Origin: Rutpela maculata
Taxonomy: Eukaryota; Arthropoda; Insecta; Coleoptera; Cerambycidae
Reading direction: 5' to 3'
Length of the DNA stretch: 64,000 bases
NCBI GenBank assembly: GCA_936432065.2
Contig: OW386289.2
Coordinates: 35,669,903 to 35,733,902 of the forward strand
The notes under the pieces are model-generated. The model did not search any database. It was not told the DNA's origin and was given only the letters and a program-made list of their open reading frames with translations. Shown piece by piece: positions 55,997 to 64,000 of this stretch; positions within the stretch are counted from its first letter, which is position 1, and each line of letters begins with the position of its first letter. The translations under genes and the position numbers were made by a program.

Positions 55997-57174
55997 ATTT
56001 GTACGAGTTATGTCCGCATTGCCACATGCACAAAAATTTCTGTAGTATAAGATATATGTTGGAAATTGTAATTATAAATATTACCTAACTACGTAAAATA
56101 CAGCTAGGATCTGGTTAGGTAAATTCGAAAATGTAGGTGTGCATAAATTATGCCATATACAGCTAATATATATGGATATTGTGTAAATTTTAAAATTAAG
56201 TACCTACTTATTTATTATTTTAAAACGTAACCACATTATTAATTTCGAATTAAACAGCCAAGAACCTTTTAAAAAAAATTATGTGAACACATCAAAGTTT
56301 TCGCCTCGGTTGTAAATATGTCCTTGAACGTAATGAAATGTGTAGTAAATTTCCAACTACTAATAATTCTACCTGCCTTTGATGTGCCGCCCACCAATTA
56401 GAATTGTTGTCATCGAATAGTCAGTTTATTATAGTTTATTGGCATAATATAAAATATTCAAATTTAGTAAATTGAATAGTAGATAGATACACTTTTATAT
56501 TTTAGTCATAAAAATTTAAAAACTTTAAGATGTGATAAAACAATTTTATTTGTAGAAATGTAATAAATAATTCCCTTGTAAAAATAACAAACCAAAAATT
56601 ACTTGCTTGCACATAGTCACCTGAAGAAACCTTAATCCGTTCCTGTCCTAATGACCACTAGTTCAAATGAAGTCTGCATAGAGGTCTCATCTGCATGGGT
56701 TAAAAATGCATTACTTTCAGTAGGTCCCAGTAGATGACGCTTGAAATCGTATCCAACAGTTGATACACGCGCGTTATACTACTATGTAGTCTATATCCAA
56801 TGTCTATACTATTGAGTTGGTCTATAATCAACAGGTGCGTTTTTTTGCTACAATTCTGACACCGGAATATCAAATCTTGTCGTTTTTTGCTCGCTATTCT
56901 GATTCCATACACATGAATGTCGATGCCATTATTCGTTATTTAAGAATCCTAAAAAATGTGTCGCCTCCCACCTAGGAATTTCAGTTTTGTCGTTTTATTG
57001 GTAAATATCATTCTGGTAATTTTAACTCTACCGGTCGTGGACAAAAAAACGCACCTAACCTTACAATCATGCAATGGTAATGGTGATCATAATAAAATGT
57101 CACATGCAGAAAAAGCAAATGAGTATTATATGTGTACAAAAATTATAGTTTTGATTATAGTTATAAAGTATATA
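55997..57174. other. AT-rich spacer and repeat-like DNA
   Basis: 56700-56900 holds TGATACACGCGCGTTATACT and neighbouring words that are GC-richer than the surroundings and look like decayed repeat. The upstream part of the plus ORF starting at 56956 (MCRLPPRNFSFVVLLVNIIL) is out of keeping with the THAP-like end of the same ORF and is probably leader sequence read through. Confidence 0.4.
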
Positions 57175-57266
57175 ATGGTTGTGGCCTGCAATTTTTCAAA
57201 CTGTCGTAGAAGAAACGATAAAGATAAAGGGCATGGGTTTTTTATGGTCCCTAAGGAACCCGAAAT
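57175..57266 (+). CDS. THAP-type zinc-finger first exon (partial)
   Basis: From ATG 57175: MVVACNFSNCRRRNDKDK then GHGFFMVPKEPE, ending before GTGAGT at 57267, a consensus donor. The THAP finger begins MV..C….C..R…DKDK with the first two zinc-binding cysteines (residues 5 and 10) and a following F…P motif; the spacing matches THAP1. The second half (invariant Trp, then C..H) should lie in a following exon, which I could not find, so the DNA-binding domain is incomplete here. THAP domains occur in host transcription factors and in P-element-type transposases; which this is cannot be told. Confidence 0.5.
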
Positions 57267-58552
57267 GTGAGTAAGATCCCAGATGCCAGTTTGATTTGAA
57301 ATTGTTATGAAAATATGGTACCAGCTTGGTACCCTCCGCCTTACGAAGTTCTTTATCATGTACTTAGCATACAAATCTTGCAAATTGTTAGCACTTAGGG
57401 CGAGTTGTACCAACTAAGTTCAAACCAAGTTCAGCTTGAGATGTTATTTCCCATATTTCGTATGGGTCCCACGCGCCACAGACGAGAAAAAAAAATTGAA
57501 ATATCACCAGTCGCCACTGCATGATCAGACCTTGATCATCAGTATATAGAAAGAATATAATTTTCTTGTTTTTGATATTGATATTGTTAGATGAAAGCAG
57601 TTGATAAGATGTCTCGTAAGAGTCATTTTTTGTTGATATACTGGTATGATCAGACTTGGATCGATAGTATATGGAAAGAATGAATGGTTTCATTGAAAGT
57701 TATCTGCTGAATTAGTACACAAAATAATATTTTTCGATAATTTGTAATGATTGTATTTTGAGCTACCACAAAATTAGTGATTTTTGTTTTACCCATTAAT
57801 TTATTTGTAGTATACGATATACGATTTTTTTTTATTGGAGCTGACATGTTTATATTTGTTATTTTTTCTGTCAGTTTTGTGTCCGTGTTATTTATTAATT
57901 TTGTATGATTAATTTTTTTCAATTGCACACGTTGAATTCATTACGGCTAGAATTTTTATTTTCTGTTCAATACAACACTGTAGCATAACTATTGATCAGT
58001 GTTATACAAATTTCTAGTTATAAGTTATTATACAGTGTCATTTGTAGAATATTTTATAAATTATTTATACTGTTTACATTCACTTATTACTAGTAATATT
58101 TGTTTTGTTAAGGGTGCAGTGGCTATTTCTTAAAATAAAGTAATTTTTTTCACGTTTATCGCTTCTTTTTTCCTTAATTTTTAAGAAATCCAGTGGCACG
58201 AGTGCGGTGCCTCGAGAGTTTAAATTTCCCGGTAATGGCGGTAGTGGGCAGTGGGGGATTTAGTTACGCATCTGACCTGCAGAGGGCGCCGGCTCGGTAC
58301 TTCCGAATTTAAATTTCCCGCTAAAAATTGAAGGCTGAAAGTTCCTTTACGAGCCCGACCCGCGCATGGTGCATGGATTGAGGACCTTGAGTTTCAGTTT
58401 CCCGCTATGTGTGGTAGTGGGGGGATTTCATGCTGCCTAGGACTCGCCCAGGTGGCGCAGGAAAACCTTGTACGGAAAAATACATTGTGGCCATATGGAA
58501 CCTTCCACTCTATCTTATCCTTTTTGGTCTGAACTACATATTAAATGTAGTT
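57267..58552. other. Sequence after the THAP-like exon; no second exon recognised
   Basis: 57300-58130 is AT-rich, with ORFs lacking motifs. 58180-58450 is GC-richer, with CAGTGGCACGAGTGCGGTGC, three TTTCCCG words and GACCCGCGCATGGTGCATGG, resembling a repeat rather than an exon. No THAP second half is seen. Confidence 0.4.
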
Positions 58553-59058
58553 CAATTGACGATTTGCATGAAAGAAAGTTTGGTAAAAAGTATCATGGCG
58601 CACAGTATAATGGTATCACTGTAATTCACTGCACATGTTGACCAACTCGTCTAATTTCCAAACTTTGCAACAATTAAATACCTATAATATAATAATCATA
58701 ACATTGTTTTCATTATCTTTAATGTTAAACCTACTTCCCCATATAAATCATCTTTATTAGGTTGTTTCGTAGTCTACAATATTTAAAAAATGTCAAATTA
58801 TGCAGTTTGTCAACCACTGCTGCCAACTCTTCTAGTAAACTGAGAGTTGGAAACAGTGTTTGACAAATTGCATAATTCGACATTTTTTAAATATTGTAGA
58901 CTACGAAACAACCTAATAAAGACTATTTATATTCAATGGAAACAGGTTTAACATTAAAGATAATGAAAATGATGTTATGACAGTGAATTACAGTGATACC
59001 ATTATACTGTGCGCCATGACACTTTTTACTGAACTTTCTTTCGTGCAAATCGTCAATT
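58553..59058. mobile_element. Foldback element with ~10-bp loop
   Basis: The arms 58553-58833 and 58844-59058 are inverted: AATTGACGATTTGCATGAAA, GTTGTTTCGTAGTCTACAAT and AATTATGCAGTTTGTCAACC or complements. The left arm carries about 60 extra bp (near 58625-58690). The right end adjoins TCCTTTGCAC of a neighbouring MITE family copy. Confidence 0.75.
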
Positions 59059-60198
59059 CCTTTGCACAAGAAGTGTGACACTAATTTTGAGTGACGGAGT
59101 GGCATCAATGCGAATATCATAAGTTAAAGAGAGACAATCTTACACCAGTGCAGCTCAGTACCATACCACAGAAGAAGAAACAATCAGAAGGGAATGTCGG
59201 CAAAAAATCCTTTGATCTCGTGTTGTAAATCTCCGCCATACTATTGTTGGGCGAGTTCAGGAGAGTACTCAATATTTTTCACCCCTTTTAGGAACGGCCC
59301 GGTAGAGAATCAGAAAAGAAAACCTGTGAAACATTAGAAGAAGACAATAAATAATATTTATTTTAGATTTTCAATATTTCTTACCTAGTTAGGCGGCATC
59401 ATGATGCAAACTGTATCACGAGGCGACATCACGCCATTTGTCGCTAACGATCCGGTTACAGAAGAAATCCGTGATCCGGGCCTGGCACGATTTTTTACAA
59501 TTCCATCCGAGACTGACAGTGCGCGAACTTTTCCCGCCAATGAGAGAGTATATTCTGATTGTTTCTTCTTCTTCTGTGACCATACTCCGATTAAAGAACT
59601 GGATATAAGCTTTAAGTTCTTTAATCGCACGGTCAGTAAACTATACGGTTGCATCATCCCGCAGCTTTTAGACGGAGCGCGCGGGGGAGGTAACCGAAAA
59701 TGACGTAACCTCTAGACCCAGCCAGGGCCGGCACTAGACATTTTGCTACTCACTCAATTAATAAACACTGATATAGACGAATAGTATACACTGGGACAAC
59801 AGCAAACTAGTTTATTACACCGGACAGTGACAGTGCGACGTGCGACAAACAATATAAAAATAAACACACTGTCGTTGTAGTATGCCAGACAAATTGAAAA
59901 CACGACACGTGGCAACTAGTGCCGGCTCTGGATCTACCTAGACTTTGACCTTGATCTGAATAATTAAACAAATAAAGCGTGCAAGAGAGACAGATATCCT
60001 ATTCCCATGCAAAAGATAGAGACAAAGATATAGGTGGCTACATGACGTAGGCGCTAGACCCAAGTTCCCCCCCCCGCGCGCTCCTTCGTCATGAAGCTAC
60101 TGGATGAGGTAACCGTTATAGTTTAATGACCGTGCTTTAATCGGAGGTACCATATCAGTACTAGTACTGACTAGTACTACACTTTTAGTGCAAAGGAA
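59059..60198. mobile_element. Second copy of the 1953-2091 MITE, interrupted by ~1 kb
   Basis: It starts TCCTTTGCACAAGAAGTGTG at 59060 and matches to about 59158, then resumes at about 60160 and ends TTTTAGTGCAAAGGAA at 60198. Between lies about 1 kb bounded by GTACCATA words at about 59157 and 60146, possibly an 8-bp duplication. The insert contains ATTAAAGAACTGGATATAAG and a diverged inverted segment (CCGATTAAAG… near 59590 and …CTTTAATCGG near 60135). The ORF at 59401-59703 has no known domain. Confidence 0.55.
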
Positions 60199-60682
60199 GG
60201 TCCTTTCCTTTACAGAAGAAATGTGACACTAATTTTGAATAACAGAGATGGCATCAATGCGGATATCATAAGTTAAAGAGAGACAATCTGACACCAGTGC
60301 AGCTCAGTGCTAGACTGCTACACTTTTAGCTAGTGATGGGTAAAAGCAGTTATTTTTTAATAACAGTTTAAACTGCTACTGCTGTTTTGAAATAACAGTT
60401 TAAAATAACAGTCTAAAAATAACAGATCGCTGAGAAGTACTGGCATGCGCATACCGCAGCGAGCAGTTTGCAAATGTTATTTCAAGACGTTATTTTATAC
60501 ATCATGCTGCTGCCGCAGCTGCTTATCTGTTATTTTCTCACCTGTTATTTTCGAACAGAAATAACAGTCTGTTAATGTTATTTATAAATAACAGTTATAA
60601 AATAACGGGTTGTTAAACAGCAACTCATCTTCATCTCTACTTTTAGCACAGTAGAGAGAAGACTAGTGCAAAGGAATAGACC
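60199..60682. mobile_element. Third copy of the 1953-2091 MITE, carrying a hAT-type MITE
   Basis: GGTCCTTTCCTTTACAGAAG to GTGCAAAGGAATAGACC then TA. The body is the same as the copies at 1953 and 59059. It is interrupted at 60331-60639. It ends about 160 bp upstream of the EMC4 start codon. Confidence 0.75.
60331..60639. mobile_element. Intact hAT-type MITE (TAGTGATGGGTAAAAGC start)
   Basis: A 309-bp element flanked by an exact 8-bp duplication CTTTTAGC (60323-60330, 60640-60647). It begins TAGTGATGGGT and ends ACTCATCTTCATCTCTA. The body is made of many AATAACAG/CTGTTATT words in both orientations. It matches the split copy at 52590-55996. Confidence 0.88.
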
Positions 60683-60843
60683 TAATGAATCCATATGCTT
60701 TTAGTTACCAGCCTGTAACGTCAATAAGTGTTAACCTCAATTTATTTAATTTGGAGGAGTTTAGTTATAGTTAGTTTAGGAGTTTTTCAGTTATCAATAT
60801 CTGTGTAATACCAAATATTATAATCACTAACTGAAAAATTAAA

Positions 60844-60896
60844 ATGTCTAATAAGCCACCCAATCGCCGAGTAAAATGGAGTCTCGATAGTGTCAG
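60844..60896 (+). CDS. EMC4: ER membrane protein complex subunit 4, exon 1
   Basis: Starts MSNKPPNRRVKWSLDSV and ends GTCAG|GTCAGT, splitting an arginine codon. The short basic N-terminus with RRVKW matches the cytosolic start of EMC4 proteins (human …GRRFKWAIE). The ATG is preceded by AAAA, a favourable insect context. It joins exon 2 in phase. Confidence 0.87.
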
Positions 60897-60957
60897 GTCA
60901 GTTCATATTTTATAATGCATAGTTATTCATTGCTCATTACCATTGTTATAATTCTAG
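60897..60957 (+). other. EMC4 intron 1 (61 bp)
   Basis: GTCAGTTCAT … TTATAATTCTAG. It is a short intron typical of insects, with consensus ends. Confidence 0.85.
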
Positions 60958-61423
60958 AATAAACCGTATATCTACTGAACCTTTGGCCGCTCCTCCAGCT
61001 TATAGTTTAGCGAATGTAGGTTCGAATAGTGAAGTTTCAAAGAAAACAGATGTCTCTCGTCTAATTACAAAAAAGTCATGGGATCTCGCTTTAGCACCCA
61101 TGAAGCAAGTTCCGATGAATTTGTTTATTATGTATATGGCTGGAAATTCGATATCCATTTTCCCAATAATGATGGTAGGAATGTTACTTATGCGACCCCT
61201 TCAAGCAATTTGGTCAACAAAAGCGACTTTTAAAATGATGGAAACTTCTAGTGCCATACTACAGATGATTGTTTATGTTCTTGGAAACTTTGTAAATATA
61301 GGTTTAGCACTTTATAAATGTCATAGCATGGGCCTATTACCAACACATGCCAGTGATTGGCTAGCATTTGTAGAACCACCCGTAAGGCAGGAATATTTGG
61401 GAGGGGGAGTAATATTATCTTAA
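60958..61423 (+). CDS. EMC4: ER membrane protein complex subunit 4, exon 2
   Basis: EMC4 is one of the core subunits of the ER membrane protein complex, which inserts tail-anchored and some multipass proteins into the ER membrane. The exon encodes residues 18-172 (INRISTEPLAAPPAYSL …). Family blocks are KKSWDLALAPMKQVPMNLFI, MYMAGNSISIFP, ATFKMMETSSAILQ and LGNFVNIGLALYKC, followed by the near-invariant HSMGLLPTHASDWLAF. Two or three hydrophobic segments are visible. Total length 172 versus 183 in human. The reading frame is intact. It converges with a minus-strand exon; only 52 bp separate the two stops. Confidence 0.96.
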
Positions 61424-61475
61424 ATTTAAATATAATTTTATTTATAAATAAAAAATAATTAATAAAACCTAATGT
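61424..61475. terminator. Shared convergent 3' region with poly(A) signals on both strands
   Basis: AATAAA on the plus strand near 61446 and 61461, and on the minus strand near 61437-61442. The two 3' UTRs must overlap in this 52-bp gap or each extend into the opposite gene's last exon. Confidence 0.6.
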
Positions 61476-61550
61476 CTAATCCTTTCTATGTTTGTCTGCA
61501 AAATCTTTAATTTTTTCGTACAGTGCTGACGGATCATCAACTCTGGGAAC
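61476..61550 (-). CDS. Terminal exon of an unrecognised protein, convergent with EMC4
   Basis: The minus frame VPRVDDPSALYEKIKDFADK then HRKD ends at TAG. A consensus acceptor ATTTTTTCAG precedes it, phase 0. The amphipathic composition and the good acceptor argue for a real exon of 24 residues. I cannot name the protein; the length suggests a small or mitochondrial-type protein, but that is a guess. Upstream exons would lie at higher coordinates and I did not find one in the window, so the intron may be long. The 3' UTR runs toward EMC4. Confidence 0.6.
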   Translation of the reverse strand, partial: VPRVDDPSALYEKIKDFADKHRKD

Positions 61551-62989
61551 CTGAAAAAATAATCAAATTTTATTACAATTAATTAAGGTTTAAAATCTAA
61601 TGTCGGGTTCACATCAAACTTACAAAGCAAAAACATGACAAAAATGAGACTCTGGAAACAAAACAAAATCGAGCCTCGTGTCGACACTGTCGAGACAAAA
61701 TCACAACAGTAAAACAAAACATTTTTTGTTCTAGTTTCAGTTTTTGCTTTGTGCTCCTCGCATTAAATTAATTGTTCTATTATCAACAAAAAACATAATA
61801 AATCACTCAATGGATATATTTTTCTTTTAATATTCTTAGAAATGATACCGAAAAATCTAAATAAATTCGTTTTATATGAAACAAACGTCACTTAAATCAC
61901 TTATTTGATTTATCCAATTTTGCTCTTAGTGTCACTTTCATTGCATGGCGGTTATGATGTTCGTGAATAATTTTTAGGCAGGTATATGAGAGAGATCAAA
62001 GATAAAAATACAGTTCAGAGTGGCAGAGACAAGCACAGCTCGCCTTGTATCGAGTTCTTAAAATACAAGAGGTAGTAATTTACCCAAAAATTGTCAGTAT
62101 GGATACTTTCTATACAAGTGAATTTTTTCTAAAAAATTCCATACAAATATAAAGGAATATGATGAGCTTTTATTGCTCTCTGTTTTTATCCTCTTATTCA
62201 CGTCTTGCCAGACGTTTTATGATCCATGAAAATTATTCTAGTTGGCCTCCACTTGCTGTATAGTACACCTGATGGCATCACGCCATCCGTCTTGGTTGTA
62301 TGTTAGGCGCACAATCTAATTAAAGTTTTTGCAATGTCCAACTTTTTTGTAAGCACAATTACTCTGGAACGACTTATGACATTGACTTGAAACTTGGTAC
62401 CCTGTGTATTATAATGAGATCTGGAACTAGATTATATTTTGTTCCCATTCCGTTGAAGGGCTGGGGGGTACATAGGTATAGCAAGCAAGTAAATAATAGC
62501 CCAGAAAATTGGGATTTAGCGTATGTACGAGAAGCCAAGGTATCAAAATATTTTTGGCATCAGCCACCCCCGCCCCATTATTAAAAGGCATAAAAAAAAT
62601 GAAATAGTGATTTAGTATGCATACAGAAACCAGACGCCTCAGAATTTTTGTTGGCATCAGCCGCCTACACTATCACCCCCTTTAACCGAATAAAGGTGGA
62701 GGCACTAGTGGAAATGGAAACTTAAAACCCTCTTATTGTTCAAAACCAAAATTATTCTCTTCAGCAACAAGTAAAATGAAAAAAATCTGTAACACAATAA
62801 CTGTCAAATTTCCATTCTTGGTAAGTTTTTGGTAACTGCAAATATATGAATATGAATAATACCAATACAAGAAAAATCGGTAAAGGTATATTTACCCAAA
62901 ACTTCCCTCTCAGTTTTTTACACTTTATTTATTCTTTTTATTCTCAACGTTTTGCCGGGGATGTTTTGTGATTTATAAATTATTCTATA
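61551..62989. other. Intronic or intergenic DNA with repeat fragments
   Basis: 61600-61770 has GGGTTCACATCAAACTTACA and TTTTTGCTTTGTGCTCCTCG, perhaps the inverted ends of a small element. 62345-62480 is a diverged piece of the 900-bp repeat family at 12035 and 22385 (TGACTTGAAACTTGGTACCC and ATCTGGAACTAGATTATATT). Mirrored ORFs at 62387-62657 are shadows of this. No exon is seen. Confidence 0.45.
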
Positions 62990-63665
62990 TCTTAATATTG
63001 TATATTTTTCTTCCTGGACAAGTTGTGTTCATTACATTGTGAAATATTATTCCTCACAATTTTACACCATTTTTTTTTAGTGTGACCACCTTGTACAATT
63101 TTTTTATATCTTTCTTTCACAGTAGTTGTGTTAACTGCATGCCAAATATTATCGTTCTCCATCACATTTTTTCATTATCTTTTTTAGAGTGACCTCCCTG
63201 TAAGTTTTTCTTATTTTATTTTTCATTTTTGACCACCCTGTAAATATTTTTTCATATTTTCCTTTTTCGACAGCTGTGTTAACTACATGCGAAACATTAT
63301 AGTCCTCCTTTACATTAAAAAAAATCTAGTGACCACCCTGTATATTTTCTTTTCATATTGTTCTTCTTCGGCAGTTGTGATAACTGCATGCGAAATATTA
63401 TCGACCTCCGTAGCATTTAAAAAAATTTTTTTGACCACCCTGTACATATATATTTTTTTTATCTTTTTCGTCTTTGACAGTTGTATTAACTGCATGCGAA
63501 ATATTATCGTCTCCCTGTCATATTTTTAAACTTTTTTTTTGGGTGACCACCCAAATATTTTTTTTCATACTTGTTCTTCGACAGTTTGTTGTGTTAACTG
63601 CACGCTAAATATTATCGCGTTTCGCCACATTTTTTAATTTTTCTTTACCACCCTTTATATATCTG
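62990..63665. repeat. ~105-bp tandem array (GACCACCCTGTA … TAACTGCATGC)
   Basis: Five to six diverged monomers. TTAACTGCATGC or a variant occurs near 63131, 63281, 63381, 63487 and 63593, and TGACCACCCTGTA lies between them. Spacing of the last four is 100-106 bp, and the first interval is longer (150 bp). AT-rich, non-coding. ORFs over it are repeat translations. Confidence 0.82.
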
Positions 63666-64000
63666 TGGCTTGATGCTAAAAGGGCCAATGTCATTTTTTC
63701 TTTAAAATGACTTATTGACACCAACGAACTACATTCGTTCAGATTATATCTTGAAAAAAAGGCCAATGACAAACTCTCATAAATGACTGAGAATTTTAAG
63801 TTTTTAGGGAAAATGTAAATTTGTAAAAAAAATTTTGTAAAACATAAAAGGGCCAATTGTAACATAGACTGTATTAATAAGGTATGTTTCGTTTCTAGAA
63901 AGCCCAAAGTAGACTTTGGCCGTTTTATCATAATAACTTACACAAATAATAATAATAATATAATTTTCCATAAAAACTTTAAACTTAATTTCCTCAATTT
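63666..64000. other. AT-rich end of window
   Basis: AAAGGGCCAAT recurs three times (about 63680, 63760 in a shorter form, and 63848), hinting at a weak tandem pattern. A short TAATAA microsatellite lies near 63945. No gene. Confidence 0.4.

Noticed and set aside
56956..57174. N-terminal membrane-like extension of the THAP-like ORF
   Set aside because: THAP fingers normally start at or next to the initiator methionine, and ATG 57175 fits that; upstream residues look like translated leader.
59401..59703. 100-residue plus ORF beginning MMQTVSRGD
   Set aside because: Coding-like composition, but it lies inside a transposon insert, overlaps an equally open antisense frame, and shows no domain I recognise.

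Overview
The window is eukaryotic nuclear DNA from an arthropod, almost certainly an insect. It is AT-rich, has GT-AG introns (one long, one of 61 bp), and holds non-LTR, Ty3/gypsy-type and Penelope-like retroelements, PIF/Harbinger, hAT and TA-target DNA elements, and a tRNA-type SINE. My impression is a repeat-rich beetle genome, but nothing in the window proves the order.

Only two host genes are firmly identified. A PSS1-type phosphatidylserine synthase lies on the minus strand in two coding exons (42650-42819 and 38243-39380), joined into 435 residues across a 3.27-kb intron. EMC4, a subunit of the ER membrane protein complex, lies on the plus strand (60844-60896 and 60958-61423; 172 residues). 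Three more likely exons are too short or too isolated to name: a minus-strand terminal exon 52 bp beyond the EMC4 stop (61476-61550), another minus-strand terminal exon with a poly(A) signal (51647-51808), and a plus-strand exon with the start of a THAP-type zinc finger (57175-57266).

The rest is layered mobile DNA. From 5 to 12 kb, a long-inverted-repeat element was hit by a TA-target foldback and by a 2.16-kb PIF/Harbinger element with a TTA duplication; a second copy of the TA-target foldback next door holds another foldback. From 12 to 23 kb there are two tandem arrays, an interrupted LINE on the minus strand, and a 900-bp repeat present in opposite orientation at each end. From 25 to 32 kb there is a 1.5-kb foldback with a 64-bp loop, a tRNA-type SINE, a second LINE, and a 2.5-kb unit with terminal inverted repeats holding gypsy gag and pol scraps in opposite orientations. 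From 33.3 to 37.4 kb a foldback was invaded by a Penelope-like element (two head-to-head GIY-YIG copies, 12-bp target duplication, hammerhead-like motif) and by two hAT-type elements. From 43 to 60 kb there are more foldbacks, two of them back to back, and a MITE split by a 2.3-kb foldback. The window ends in a 105-bp tandem array.

The host genes share no pathway beyond the endoplasmic reticulum: PSS1 makes a membrane lipid there and EMC4 belongs to the membrane-protein insertase. No bacterial-type operon, CRISPR array or classical RNA gene was found.
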